Below, piece by piece: positions 1 to 9,319 of a stretch of 64,000 nucleotides of DNA. The translations under genes and the position numbers were made by a program. The stretch comes from AP-15 sp963785565 (GTDB lineage Bacteria > Pseudomonadota > Alphaproteobacteria > ATCC43930 > CGMCC-115725): NCBI GenBank assembly GCA_963785565.1, contig CAWAVV010000015.1, forward strand, positions 142,416 to 206,415, read 5' to 3'. The first letter of the stretch is position 1; each line of letters begins with the position of its first letter. Under the pieces are notes generated by a model. That model searched no databases. It was not told the DNA's origin and was given only the letters and a program-made list of their open reading frames with translations.

Positions 1-171
1 GTCGGCACCCTGATGCCCGGCGCCAATGCCGATATCGCCATATTCGAACTGCGCGACGGCAATTTCGAATTGCGCGACAGCGACGGCAACACCGTCACCG
101 CCAAGCGCCGCCTGATCGCCCAAATGACGATCAAGGACGGGCGCGTGTGGTACGAGCGGCCGATCGAATAA
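1..171 (+). CDS. amidohydrolase-type protein, C-terminal fragment
   Basis: Open reading frame entering from the left edge and ending at TAA 169-171; only the last 56 residues are visible. The text (GTLMPGANADIAIFEL, then a strand with KRRLIAQMTIKDGRVWYER) resembles the C-terminal beta-sandwich of amidohydrolase/dihydroorotase-type metal enzymes, where a 'GxLxPGxDADI' stretch precedes the final strands and a terminal 'T..DGRVWY' segment. The metal-binding barrel lies outside the window, so substrate and exact subfamily cannot be given. Same strand as the following transporter, 37 bases away. Confidence 0.6.
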   Translation, partial: VGTLMPGANADIAIFELRDGNFELRDSDGNTVTAKRRLIAQMTIKDGRVWYERPIE

Positions 172-208
172 CCGACGCTCCACTGTAGAGGGTGCGGAAG
201 CTGTCCCC

Positions 209-1153
209 GTGGCCCTTAGAACGAGTGCAACCGGCCGGACCACCGACCTTCCCGAGGTAGCCGCGCAGCGAGCGCAGAGATGGCGGCCGGCGCTCGCCGC
301 GGTCGGCGGCAGCGTGATGGTGGGCTTTATGCCGATCGTCACCTTGCAGCTGTTTAAGGCCGGGATCAGCGCACCCTCGATGCTGGTCTGGCGCTATGGT
401 TTGGCGCTGGTCCCGCTGGCCGCGGCCTCGGCGATGGCGGGCCACGATTTCCGCGCCGCGCTGCGCGCCGGCGCCTGGCGGATTGCTGTGGTCGGGGCGA
501 CGCTCGGGGCCGGGCAGACCTTGTGTTTCTGGGAAAGCCTGCACACCCTCGACACCAGCATCGCGATCCTCTTGTTTTACACCTATCCGGCGCTGACCTT
601 GGCGCTCGACCGGCTGATCTTCAAGCGGCCGATCGGGCTGCGGGCGGCGACGTGCGTCGCGATCATCCTGATCGGCGCCGGACTGATTACCGTTCCGGGG
701 TTGCGCGGCGGCGGTCTCGACCCGCGCGGGCTGATGTGGATATTGCCGTCGCCGATGATCTACGCGCTCTACCTCGCCGCGAATTCGGTGCTGATGCGCC
801 CTCACCCGCCGCTGATCGGCGCGGTCTTCCTTTATCTCGGGCTGATCACGACCTTTGGCGTTGGCAGCCTCTTTCTCGGCCTCGACATTCCGGCTTCGCC
901 CGACACCTGGCTGCTGCTGACGATGATCGCATTGGGGCCAGGCGCGCTGACCGTCGCGCTGTTCTGCTACAGCGTGCCGCGGCTCGGGCCCGCGAGCTAT
1001 GCGGTCATCGCCAATTGCGAGCTGGTGACCGTGATCCTGGTTGGTGTGGTGGCCCTGGGCGAAAGACTGACCGTGACGCGGGCGGCGGGCGCTTGCCTGA
1101 TCCTTTGCGGCATCCTGCTGCACGGGTTCTTCCGCAGGCCAAACCCGCGCTGA
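209..1153 (+). CDS. EamA/DMT-family transporter
   Basis: A 314-residue, strongly hydrophobic protein with about ten predicted membrane spans arranged as two similar halves, the usual layout of drug/metabolite exporters of the EamA (RhaT-like) family. The first ~25 residues are polar and probably cytoplasmic. The start is GTG at 209 (VALRTSATG...); there is no strong Shine-Dalgarno, so an internal ATG at 316 (MVGFMPIVTLQ) is possible but would remove part of the first span. Substrate cannot be inferred. It lies just downstream of an amidohydrolase fragment and may be co-transcribed with it. Confidence 0.8.
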   Translation: MALRTSATGRTTDLPEVAAQRAQRWRPALAAVGGSVMVGFMPIVTLQLFKAGISAPSMLVWRYGLALVPLAAASAMAGHDFRAALRAGAWRIAVVGATLGAGQTLCFWESLHTLDTSIAILLFYTYPALTLALDRLIFKRPIGLRAATCVAIILIGAGLITVPGLRGGGLDPRGLMWILPSPMIYALYLAANSVLMRPHPPLIGAVFLYLGLITTFGVGSLFLGLDIPASPDTWLLLTMIALGPGALTVALFCYSVPRLGPASYAVIANCELVTVILVGVVALGERLTVTRAAGACLILCGILLHGFFRRPNPR

Positions 1154-1360
1154 ACCACGGTGTGTCTCCGATGCCGACGCATCGAGAGCGATCGGACTAC
1201 ACGTAGCACGATAGTCTCAGAAATTTTATGCGATCTAACGAGAGAATTTTAGAGACAACACGGCTGCGAAGCGATATAAGCGCTCTCCATTAGGGTAAAC
1301 GACCGCTTAACGCCCTTTTAGCCCGCCTCACGGGGCGGCTTTGCCCGGAAAGGAAACAGC

Positions 1361-2316
1361 ATGGCCCGCTGCCCGAATTTCGCCCAAATCGTTCTCGTTA
1401 TGTGCTTGTTGGCGACCCCGGCGCACGCCGCGACCGCTGGGGTGAACCAGGTGACGGCGAGCGCCTCGGCCTGCACCGCCACTTCCTGGATCGATGTGCG
1501 CTGCTATGGGGCTACCGGGAACGGCAGCACCGACGACACCGCCGCGATCAACCGGGCGTTGTCCGCGGCGCTCGCTACCGATCAGCCTTTGTTTCTTCCG
1601 CATGGCACGTTCAAACTCACGCGCCCGCTGGTCATCGACTACCGGACCCGGTCGGACACCGGCTTTCGTGTGATTTCGATGGGCGCGATCCTCGACGGAA
1701 AGACGATCACCGCGCAACCGGTGCTCGAGATCCAGTGCTCCGGCGGCACGCCGATTTCGCCCAAAGGGATGCTTTTATTTCAATGAGCAGGGCACCCTGT
1801 TCGTCAATGCCCGCAGCGACAGCTACGCCGTGGTCATCGGCCAGACCCGATTTTTCGGACGCACAGAACTCGCTGAAGATCGATCATCTGATCGTCAACA
1901 ATGCCGGCGCCGGCCCGCGGGCGGGCGGCCTCCAGCTCAATTACGTGCTGAGCTCCGAAATCTTTGCGGTCGCCGACGCCGCCGGAGGGGCCGCAGGCAT
2001 CGCGCTGGAGCAGACGCAGATTTCCCGCATCAGCGGCGCCGGCTCGGCCGCGGCCAAAGGCGGGGCGGCGCTGCTGATCGAGAACGGCTACAGCTTTGCC
2101 AACACCATCGACGCGATGGACCTCGAAGTCGCGCCGACTTGCTTGGTGATCGATTCGCGCAACGCCGCTCACAACACCTTCATTTCGCCTTACATGGCAT
2201 GCCCGACGGCGGTCGACGCGAGCGCCGGCAACACCACTCGTCTCGTCAACCCGCTGTTTGGCGGAAACGTGAAAAAGGAGTTCGCGGCGGCGGTCGGCAT
2301 CACCACGAGTCCGTGA
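1361..2316 (+). pseudogene. secreted pectate-lyase-superfamily (beta-helix) protein, frameshifted
   Basis: The first frame (1361-1786) starts MARCPNFAQIVLVMCLLATP and has a clear signal peptide ending at AHA-AT. It continues with WIDVRCYGATGNGSTDDTAA, the hallmark N-terminal turn of pectate-lyase-3 / phage-tailspike-like right-handed beta-helix proteins. That frame stops at 1784-1786, but the sense continues in the next frame from about 1767 (GCFYFNEQGTLFVNARSDSY). It then moves to a third frame at about 1850 (FSDAQNSLKIDHLIVNN) and runs to TGA 2314-2316 with more beta-helix-like text. Two single-base shifts, one of them at a T5 run, separate the parts. It is either a decayed gene or carries two sequencing indels. 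Intact length would be about 318 residues. Substrate unknown. A strong RBS (GGAAAGGAAA) precedes the ATG. Confidence 0.65.
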
Positions 2317-2376
2317 CGGTGAGCGTTGGAGCTTGCGGCCTTTGACAAAGGTGGCCTCACTGGCCAAATGTGGGTT

Positions 2377-2802
2377 GCCAGACGGCCGGACGGCCGCTCT
2401 CCGCCGCCGTGCGGGGAGAGGAAAGTCCGGGCTCCACGGAGGTACGGTGCCGGGTAACGCCCGGCGGGGGCGACCCCAGGGAAAGTGCCACAGAAAGAAC
2501 ACCGCCGAGCCCGGCCGCGGCACGCCTCGGGCGGGCGGCAAGGGTGAAACGGTGCGGTAAGAGCGCACCGCGCCGCCGGCAACGGCGGCGGCAGGGAAAA
2601 CCCCACCGGGAGCAAGACCAAGTAGGAGCGGCAGGCATCAGGGAGCGATCCCCGAGGTGCCGGGCGGACCTTTGCGCCGCCGCTCGGGTCGGTCGCACGA
2701 GGCGTCCGGCGACGGACGTCCCAGAGGAATGGCCGTCACCGCCCCCGCAAGCCCGTCGGGCGATCTGGGGCGGTACAGAACCCGGCTTATGCGCCGTCTG
2801 GC
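2377..2802 (+). ncRNA. rnpB: RNase P RNA, bacterial type A
   Basis: Catalytic RNA of ribonuclease P, which matures the 5' ends of tRNAs. The conserved core AGAGGAAAGTCCGGGCTCC is present at about 2415, followed by the CAGGGAAA and GTAAGAGCGCACCG segments. The universal 3' block ACAGAACCCGGCTTAT is at 2775-2790. The ends close the P1 helix perfectly: GCCAGACGGC at 2377-2386 pairs with GCCGTCTGGC at 2793-2802, which sets the limits used here. About 426 nt is normal for the type A RNA. Placement upstream of mraZ is common in alphaproteobacteria. Confidence 0.96.
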
Positions 2803-3231
2803 ATCGCCCGGCCGCCGCAAGATGCGGCGGGTGGCCCGCCATGGCCGCCGCAAGCAGCGGTTTATGGCGTGGACGATGTGCCGGACGAAACGGGGATAAC
2901 TACGCTTTTTTGGGGAAAACCCTGTGGATCGCCGATTGTCCCGTTGCCGCCCGCCTTCATCCGCCTAAGCTCGAACGGGTGTGGTCGCGACGCTGATGCC
3001 TGCGGCTGCGGCGGGGGAGCCTGCGGGCGATGTTGCCGAGCCGGCGCGCTACACTTGGGGGGACGGGGCGGGCGACCTCCAGGGGTCGCCCGTTTCTCTC
3101 GAGCGCATCTCGAACTCGGTGCGCTGTTGCCGCGCAACAGCCCGGCGCTAGCGCCGCCGATAATTCCTCTGTTCAATATCACCATATTTATGGCATTCTT
3201 TTGCCATGGTTTCCATGAGGGCGCGGTCGCG

Positions 3232-3456
3232 ATGGCGAGAGATGTAAATCCGTTGAAGTCAGAGCTGATCACCTTGTCGCTCAACGTCCAGACTGTGTGG
3301 TACCTCGACCGCCTGGTCGAGACCGGTCTCTTTGGCAACAACCGCACCGAGGCGGCGCGGGTCGCCCTCTACGACCATTGTAAATTACTCGTTGCCGAAC
3401 AGAAGCTGGAGATGGCCCCGCGCCTGCCGAGTAAACTGGTCGCCATGACCGAGTAG
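3232..3456 (+). CDS. small putative ribbon-helix-helix-like protein
   Basis: A 74-residue protein (MARDVNPLKSELITLSLNVQ...). After a short polar lead there is a beta-strand-like stretch (ITLSLNVQ), then two likely helices (TVWYLDRLVETGLF and NRTEAARVALYDHCKLLV). This strand-helix-helix order matches small RHH regulators or antitoxins. The ATG at 3232 is preferred because GAGG lies 12 bases upstream; the frame is open back to an ATG at 3190. It sits alone between rnpB and the dcw cluster, and no toxin partner is visible beside it. Function is not established; DNA binding is an inference from the predicted pattern only. Confidence 0.55.
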   Translation: MARDVNPLKSELITLSLNVQTVWYLDRLVETGLFGNNRTEAARVALYDHCKLLVAEQKLEMAPRLPSKLVAMTE

Positions 3457-3853
3457 TCTGGCGATGCCGGTCCGTATCCACGAAACAAAAGCCCAGCTGG
3501 CGATCCCATTGCCGTGTCGCCGACGGGTCGGACCGACCGTGGCACTCGGACGTCGGCCGCCCGTCGTTAGCGCCCCCAACGCCGGACCAAGCATAACCGC
3601 GTGTCTCACCACTGGATTGTCAGTGCGCTCGCCGGCGATGCGATGCCCCGCTCCCACGTCAACCGCCTTACCCACGTCGTGTCCGGGCGCGGCCTATCCG
3701 AAATTGCTGACATATCGGTCGCGGCGGCATGGCTTGCCCCTGAGACAGTCATTCCGCCACTTGTGTCCGGGGCGCCTACGGCGACTACATAATGTGGCCA
3801 GGCGATATCGTCCGCAGTCTCTACAAAATCCAGAGTTTTATTTCATAAAGCCA
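3457..3853. other. non-coding stretch upstream of dcw cluster
   Basis: About 400 bases with no convincing gene. The frames that cross it lack family resemblance and good ribosome sites. The 3' part becomes AT-richer and leads into the likely dcw promoter. Confidence 0.5.
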
Positions 3854-3882
3854 TTGACGACCATGAAGTACCATGCTATCCC
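3854..3882 (+). promoter_or_regulatory. probable sigma-70-type promoter of the dcw cluster
   Basis: TTGACG at 3854-3859 and TATCCC at 3877-3882 with a 17-base spacer, in a locally AT-rich stretch about 105 bases before mraZ. G-rich TGGGG words lie downstream at 3910 and 3971. TGGG-type words are the known MraZ recognition motif, but they are not seen here in the regular spacing of a proven operator. Assignment is by pattern only. Confidence 0.4.
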
Positions 3883-3986
3883 ATATTCACCCATGGACGG
3901 ATGTAGCCGATGGGGGGAACTTCGGCGGCATCTATCGGGCGCCCCTTGCCGAGCGTCCACGGGCGAGCGTTGGGGGAAGAAGTGGC

Positions 3987-4454
3987 ATGTTTCTGTCCAC
4001 TTACGTGAACAAGGTCGACCGCAAGGGGCGAGTTTCGGTGCCGGCGACCTTTCGCGCCTCATTGGCGGCCCAGCGTTTTCCGGGAATCGTCGCATTTCCG
4101 TCATACAAATACCCGGCGATCGACGCCAACGGCATCGAGCGAATGGAGGAGCTGGCCGCCCGGCTCGAGACTCTCGAGGAATTTTCCGACGAGCACGAGA
4201 ACCTGGCGGCGCTGCTGTTCGCTCCGTCGCAGCGACTCCCCTTCGACACTGAGGGTCGGGTGGTGTTGCCGGCGGACCTGGCCCTGCATGCGTTTATTAC
4301 CGACAGCGCGGCCTTTGTCGGCCTAGGCAAGAGTTTTCAGATCTGGGAACCCGGCCGTTTCGCCGAACATCTGGCGAATCTGCGGGAACGCGCCCGCCGG
4401 CAAGGGACCAAGATTCCGCCGCTCGGCGGTATGCCAGACCGGCGCCGGGAATGA
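3987..4454 (+). CDS. mraZ: transcriptional regulator MraZ
   Basis: 155-residue member of the MraZ (AbrB-like double-domain) family, a ring-forming DNA-binding protein that normally represses its own dcw operon. The typical first domain starts MFLSTYVNKVDRKGRVSVPA. The second repeat is around RLPFDTEGRVVLPADLALHA, matching the paired DxxGR[V/I] motifs. The ATG at 3987 follows GGGGGAAG by about 9 bases; the frame is open further upstream but lacks family text there. First gene of the cluster; its TGA overlaps the rsmH start (ATGA). Confidence 0.95.
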   Translation: MFLSTYVNKVDRKGRVSVPATFRASLAAQRFPGIVAFPSYKYPAIDANGIERMEELAARLETLEEFSDEHENLAALLFAPSQRLPFDTEGRVVLPADLALHAFITDSAAFVGLGKSFQIWEPGRFAEHLANLRERARRQGTKIPPLGGMPDRRRE

Positions 4455-5503
4455 CCAGAAGCCGCCCACTGCCGCCGCGGCGCGAAGACCGCGCCGGTCG
4501 CGACGAGAGCGAGGCGATTGGAGGGGCGGGGCATGTGCCGGTGCTGGTGGATGCGGTCATCGATGTGCTGTCGCCGCGCGACGACGCCCTCTATGTCGAC
4601 GGCACATTTGGCGCCGGCGGCTATAGCGGGGCGCTGCTCGCGGCGGCTAATTGCCGTGTCGTCGCGATCGATCGCGATCCCGATGCGGTGCGGCGCGGCC
4701 GCGAGCTGGCGCGCGCCCATGGCGGGCGGCTCACCATCATCGAAGGAAATTTCGGCGACATGGAGCGGCTGCTGGCGTCGCCCGGGTCGATGACGCCCGC
4801 GCCGATCGCCGGGATCGCGCTGGATCTCGGTGTCTCCTCTATCCAGCTCGACACCGCCGAACGCGGGTTCTCGTTCCGCTTCGATGGACCGCTTGATATG
4901 CGCATGAGCGGGGCGGGGCAGACCGCCGCCGATTTGGTCGCAACTCTCGACGAGAGCGATCTCGCTCGGCTGATCCGCGAATTCGGCGAAGAGCGCTTTG
5001 CTCGCAGAATTGCCCGCGCGATCGCCGCGGCCCGGCGGCGCCAGCCGATCGGCCGTACCCTCGAACTCGCCCAGATCGTGCGTACCGCGGCGCCCAACGC
5101 CGCGCCCGGGCTCGACCCGGCGACCCGCACCTTTCAGGCGCTGCGGATTGCCGTCAACGACGAGCTCGGCGAGCTCGATCGCGCGCTCGGCGCGGCCGAA
5201 CGGCTGCTGATGCCCGGCGGACGGCTCGCCATCGTGTCGTTTCATTCGCTCGAAGATCGGCGGGTCAAGGACTTCTTGCGGCAGCGCAGCGATAGGGCCC
5301 CTCGCACCTCGCGCCACGAGCCGGTTCCCGCCACGGTTGCGGCGCCGAGCTTCCAGCTGCTGCGTCGCCGGGCCCTCAAACCTGACATCGAGGAAATCGA
5401 CCGCAATCCGCGTGCGCGCGCGGCGCGGCTGCGCGCGGCGGAACGCACCGCCGCCCCACCCTGGCCGCCGAGTCGCGACCGGCAACAACGGCACGCCGCA
5501 TGA
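4451..5503 (+). CDS. rsmH: 16S rRNA (cytosine1402-N4)-methyltransferase RsmH
   Basis: 350 residues. RsmH (MraW) uses SAM to methylate N4 of C1402 in the 30S decoding site. Visible family marks are GHVPVLVDAVIDVL, the SAM-binding loop DGTFGAGGYSGALL, IALDLGVSSIQLD, GFSFRFDGPLDMRM, the RIAVNDELGELD region and the late SFHSLEDR motif. The C-terminal 35 residues are Arg-rich. The start overlaps mraZ by ATGA, and the stop overlaps the ftsL start in the same way, implying coupled translation. Confidence 0.96.
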   Translation: MTRSRPLPPRREDRAGRDESEAIGGAGHVPVLVDAVIDVLSPRDDALYVDGTFGAGGYSGALLAAANCRVVAIDRDPDAVRRGRELARAHGGRLTIIEGNFGDMERLLASPGSMTPAPIAGIALDLGVSSIQLDTAERGFSFRFDGPLDMRMSGAGQTAADLVATLDESDLARLIREFGEERFARRIARAIAAARRRQPIGRTLELAQIVRTAAPNAAPGLDPATRTFQALRIAVNDELGELDRALGAAERLLMPGGRLAIVSFHSLEDRRVKDFLRQRSDRAPRTSRHEPVPATVAAPSFQLLRRRALKPDIEEIDRNPRARAARLRAAERTAAPPWPPSRDRQQRHAA

Positions 5504-6057
5504 TCAAGCTCTCCGCACTGTTTTGGTTGGTATTGGTCTCGGCGACGGGCTTTGCCATGTTCGCGATCAAGTACCAGGTCCAGGCCGTCGCCGACGAGCT
5601 TGCCCAAACGACCAAACGGGCGGACGACGCCGAGCGCGACATCCGCGTCTTCGACGCCGAATGGGCTTATCTGAACCGGCCCGACGCGCTGGCCCAGATG
5701 AACCAACGCTATCTATCCCTGGCGCCGATCGCGACGAAGCAACTGATCGCCAATATTGGCGACATTCCGATGCGCCCGGCGCCACCGCCGGCGGTCGAGA
5801 CAGCGGCTGCCGTCGCTGAAAACTCAGAGCCGCAGAACATATCGCCCGCGTCGAACTCTCCTCTTGCGGAACCGCCGCCCCAAGGCCAGCCGTCCACAGA
5901 AAGCGGGGCCCCGGTCCTGACCGTCGCACTCGAAACCCGAAACCCGACAGCCGAGGCGGCGAGACCGGCGCCGACCAGGGCGGCAGCGCGCCCGAACTCG
6001 GCAAACCGGGCCAAATCGCTCGATGAATTGATCGCGCAGATTGCGGAGAGCCGGTGA
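5500..6057 (+). CDS. ftsL: cell division protein FtsL
   Basis: 185 residues. It has one N-terminal membrane span (about residues 4-22, LSALFWLVLVSATGFAMFAI) and then a coiled-coil-like periplasmic segment (AVADELAQTTKRADDAERDI). The helical part ends in LNRPDALAQMNQRYLSLAPI, typical of alphaproteobacterial FtsL. FtsL works with FtsB and FtsQ to activate FtsW/FtsI. The last ~85 residues are a Pro/Ala-rich low-complexity tail ending AKSLDELIAQIAESR, which makes the protein longer than usual. Position between rsmH and ftsI supports the call, since the family is poorly conserved in sequence. Confidence 0.88.
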   Translation: MIKLSALFWLVLVSATGFAMFAIKYQVQAVADELAQTTKRADDAERDIRVFDAEWAYLNRPDALAQMNQRYLSLAPIATKQLIANIGDIPMRPAPPPAVETAAAVAENSEPQNISPASNSPLAEPPPQGQPSTESGAPVLTVALETRNPTAEAARPAPTRAAARPNSANRAKSLDELIAQIAESR

Positions 6058-7820
6058 TGAGCGCGGTCCACCAGTTTGACGACAATCCGTGCCGGCCGCG
6101 CCATTTCAAGCCGCCGCACTGCGCCCCGGTCGTTCCGGACGGACCGGCGAGGCGGGCGCTCGACGGTTGCCGCGCCCGGCTCTTCGTCGCGGCTGTCTCA
6201 TTCATCATGGTCTTCGCGGTCATCGCCGGGCGGCTCGTCCAGGTTGCGTTGCTGCCGGGCGCCGTCACCGTACCCTCTATTGCTCGCTTCCACCCGGCGC
6301 CACCGCCCTCACCCGGCCGCGCTGACATTATCGACCGCGATGGCAAGCTGCTGGCGACGACACTGGACAGCCCCTCGCTTTACGCCAATCCGCGGCAGAT
6401 CGTCGATGCGGCGGACACGACGCGCAAACTCGTTACCGTACTGCCGGGTCTCGACCCCGCCCAACTCTTGGCCAAACTCAACTCCGGCAAGGGTTTCGTT
6501 TGGGTCAAGCGCCATCTAACCCCAGACGTGGAATTTGCGGTCAACCAGCTCGGGATACCGGGGCTGCAATTCGCCCATGAGGAACGCCGCGTCTACCCTT
6601 ATGGCAATCTGTTGTCGCATGCGGTCGGCTATTCCGGGATCGACGATAACGGTCAGGCCGGGATCGAGCGTGGCCTCGACGATCAGTTGCGCGGCCGTCA
6701 GGAGCCGCTACAGCTGTCGATAGACATGCGTCTGCAATATATCCTGCACGAAGAACTGCAGCGCGTTGTCGACGACTTCACTGCCAAGGGCGGCGACGGG
6801 CTGATCATGAACGTCAACACCGGCGAGGTCCTGGCAATGGTGTCCTTGCCGGATTTCGATCCGAGCCATCCCGGCGCGCTCGATCCCAACCATCCGAACA
6901 TCCCGGTGACCGAGCGGATGTTCGACAGGGTCACGCTGGGCGACTACGAGATCGGGTCGGTGTTCAAGATCTTCACCACGGCGATGGGGCTCGATTCGGG
7001 CGCTACCACGATGACAGGAGTTTTCGATGCGACGCATCCGATCCACATCGGGCGGTTCACGATCTCCGACTATCACGGCAAGCATCGCCCGCTGACCGTT
7101 CCGGAAATCCTGATGTATTCTTCGAACATCGGCGAGGCCAAGATCGCGCTTGCGGTCGGCGCCGAGCGGCAGCAGGAATATCTACGCCGATTCGGGCTAT
7201 TGACCTCGCCAAGTTTCGAGCTGAAAGAGATTGGCCGACCGCACTTTCCGGCGAAGTGGCGCGAGGTCAACGTCATGACGATCGGTTTTGGACACGGCAT
7301 TTCCGAGACGCCGTTGCAAATAGCCAGCGGAGCCTCGGCACTGGTCAATGGCGGCGTGCTGCGCCAGGCGACCCTGCTCAAACTGCCGCCCGGCGATGCG
7401 CCGGAAGGCCGCCAGGTGATCTCGCGGGAAACCTCGGACCGCATGCGCAAGCTATTGCGCATGGTTGTCCTCTATGGGACCGGCGAAATGGTGGATGCGC
7501 CGGGCTATGTCGTCGGTGGCAAGACCGGCACCGCGGACAAAGTCGAGGGCAAGCATTATGCCGAACAGAAGTTGCTCTCGAGCTTTGTCGGCGTCTTCCC
7601 GATGACCGCCCCTAAGTATCTGGTCATGGCGATGGTCGACGAGCCGCATGGGACCAAGGCGAGCCATGGCTTTGCGACCGCTGGCTGGACCGCGGCCCCC
7701 GCGGTCGGCCGCACCATCGTGCGCATTGCTCCATTGCTCGGCGTGCAGCCGGTCGACGAGTTCCTCGCCCGCGGTCGCACAGGCGCTGACGCCAGAGAGT
7801 ATGCAAGGCAAGCGGATTGA
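6054..7820 (+). CDS. ftsI: peptidoglycan D,D-transpeptidase FtsI (PBP3)
   Basis: 588 residues. Class B penicillin-binding protein that cross-links septal peptidoglycan. A cytoplasmic N-terminus (1-41) is followed by one membrane span (about 42-66), the dimerisation domain starting IIDRDGKLLATTL, and the transpeptidase domain. All three active-site motifs are present: SVFK at 302-305, SSN at 356-358 and KTGT at 490-493. ATG 6054 overlaps the ftsL stop; a second ATG follows directly. Its TGA overlaps the TTG start of murE. Confidence 0.96.
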   Translation: MMSAVHQFDDNPCRPRHFKPPHCAPVVPDGPARRALDGCRARLFVAAVSFIMVFAVIAGRLVQVALLPGAVTVPSIARFHPAPPPSPGRADIIDRDGKLLATTLDSPSLYANPRQIVDAADTTRKLVTVLPGLDPAQLLAKLNSGKGFVWVKRHLTPDVEFAVNQLGIPGLQFAHEERRVYPYGNLLSHAVGYSGIDDNGQAGIERGLDDQLRGRQEPLQLSIDMRLQYILHEELQRVVDDFTAKGGDGLIMNVNTGEVLAMVSLPDFDPSHPGALDPNHPNIPVTERMFDRVTLGDYEIGSVFKIFTTAMGLDSGATTMTGVFDATHPIHIGRFTISDYHGKHRPLTVPEILMYSSNIGEAKIALAVGAERQQEYLRRFGLLTSPSFELKEIGRPHFPAKWREVNVMTIGFGHGISETPLQIASGASALVNGGVLRQATLLKLPPGDAPEGRQVISRETSDRMRKLLRMVVLYGTGEMVDAPGYVVGGKTGTADKVEGKHYAEQKLLSSFVGVFPMTAPKYLVMAMVDEPHGTKASHGFATAGWTAAPAVGRTIVRIAPLLGVQPVDEFLARGRTGADAREYARQAD

Positions 7821-9319
7821 AGCTTACTGAGCTGATCGACGTCGCCGAATGCCCAGCCTGGCCCGGCCTCCGAGGCAATCCTGAAATTGCTGGGATCACC
7901 GCCGATTTACGCGCGGTGCTTCCCGGCTTCCTATTCGCTGCTCTGCCCGGCGCGCGGCTCGACGGCAGGTTATTTGCCGGCGATGCGGTGGCGCGTGGCG
8001 CGGTCGCGATCCTGACCGACGACGCCGCGGCGCTCGGCCTCGCGGTGGAAGACCGCGCGCGGGTGGGGATCGTGGCCGATCCGAACCCCTATCGCCGGCT
8101 GGCGCAGCTGGCGGCGCGCTTTTGCGGCAGGCAGCCGCGAACGATCGCTGCCGTCACAGGCACCAACGGCAAGACTTCCGTCGCCCATTTCGTTCGTGAG
8201 ATCTGGACCGTCGGCGGCCACCTCGCGGCGAGTGTCGGCACGCTCGGATTGGTGAGGCCGAGCGGCCGCAGCCCGGGCGCGCTGACGACGCCCGACCCTA
8301 TTGCCCTCCACCGCGATCTCGCCGCCCTCTGCGAACAGGGGATCGAGCATGTCGCGGTCGAGGCGTCGAGCCATGGCCTCGCCCAGTTTCGCCTCGGCGG
8401 CCTTTCGGTTGCTGCTGCTGCCTTTACCAATCTGACCCGCGATCATCTCGACTATCACGGCGACATGGCGCATTACCGCGCCGCCAAGGACCGGCTGTTT
8501 ACCGAGCTGTTGGGATCGGGGCAGCCGGCAATCCTGAATCGTGACAGCGGCGAATTTCCGCGACTCGCGGCGCTGTGCCGTGACTGCGGCCATCCGGTCA
8601 TCGGCTATGGCGGCGACCTGGCCGCCGAGCTGCGGATCGTGACGTCGCGGCCGTGGGATCGTGGTCAGCGCCTCGTCCTCGAGATCTTCGGCCGACGCCA
8701 CGAACTTTTGCTGCCGCTGTTCGGCGAATTCCAGGCGATGAACGCGCTGTGCGCGCTCGGCCTCGCGATCGCGACCGGCATCCCAGCGGCGGCGGCGACC
8801 GCGGCGCTCGCCCAGCTCAGCGGCGTCCCGGGCCGGCTCGAATTCGTCGCCGAGGCCGGCGGCGGAGCCCCGATCGTCGTCGACTACGCGCACACTCCCG
8901 ATGCGCTCGCGACCGTGCTCGCGGCGCTGCGCCCGCATGCGCCGGGCCGGCTCGTGGCCGTTTTCGGCTGCGGCGGCGACCGCGATCCCGGTAAGCGGGC
9001 GCTGATGGGACGCGTCGCGGCCGGCGCCGCCGACCGGGTGTACGTGACCGATGACAACCCGCGCGGCGAAGATCCCGCCGCAATCCGCCACGCGATCCTC
9101 TCCGCCGCCCCGGGGGCCATCGAGATCGACGATCGGCGCCGCGCGATTGCAAGCGCGATCGCCGATCTCGCCCCCGGCGACCTGCTGGTGATCGCCGGCA
9201 AGGGTCACGAAACCGGACAGATCATCGGCGGACAGACATTTCCTTTCGACGACGCCGAAATCGCCCGCGACATCGTCGGACGTCAAGGCCCGCCAGGCAT
9301 GCCGCGGATCAGCGGATGA
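7817..9319 (+). CDS. murE: UDP-MurNAc-tripeptide synthetase MurE
   Basis: 500 residues. MurE adds the third amino acid to UDP-MurNAc-L-Ala-D-Glu in an ATP-dependent reaction. The P-loop is TGTNGKTS (114-121). The DNPR motif at 413-416 is the signature of meso-diaminopimelate-specific enzymes, so DAP-type peptidoglycan is expected. The C-terminus keeps the VIAGKGHETGQ motif. The start is TTG at 7817, overlapping the ftsI stop as TTGA; no ATG fits the family N-terminus better. Confidence 0.95.
   Translation: MKLTELIDVAECPAWPGLRGNPEIAGITADLRAVLPGFLFAALPGARLDGRLFAGDAVARGAVAILTDDAAALGLAVEDRARVGIVADPNPYRRLAQLAARFCGRQPRTIAAVTGTNGKTSVAHFVREIWTVGGHLAASVGTLGLVRPSGRSPGALTTPDPIALHRDLAALCEQGIEHVAVEASSHGLAQFRLGGLSVAAAAFTNLTRDHLDYHGDMAHYRAAKDRLFTELLGSGQPAILNRDSGEFPRLAALCRDCGHPVIGYGGDLAAELRIVTSRPWDRGQRLVLEIFGRRHELLLPLFGEFQAMNALCALGLAIATGIPAAAATAALAQLSGVPGRLEFVAEAGGGAPIVVDYAHTPDALATVLAALRPHAPGRLVAVFGCGGDRDPGKRALMGRVAAGAADRVYVTDDNPRGEDPAAIRHAILSAAPGAIEIDDRRRAIASAIADLAPGDLLVIAGKGHETGQIIGGQTFPFDDAEIARDIVGRQGPPGMPRISG

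Noticed and set aside
131..1123. 330-residue minus-strand frame
   Set aside because: Antisense of the EamA transporter; no recognisable features.
1310..1345. AGCCCGCC...GGGGCGGCT imperfect hairpin before the beta-helix gene
   Set aside because: The stem has a mismatch and the position fits a 5' leader more than a terminator; too weak to call.
2338..2996. Several open frames across rnpB on both strands
   Set aside because: The RNase P RNA core and perfect P1 pairing explain the region.
3900..3986. MraZ operator box array
   Set aside because: TGGGG words exist at 3910 and 3971 but not in the regular direct-repeat spacing expected.
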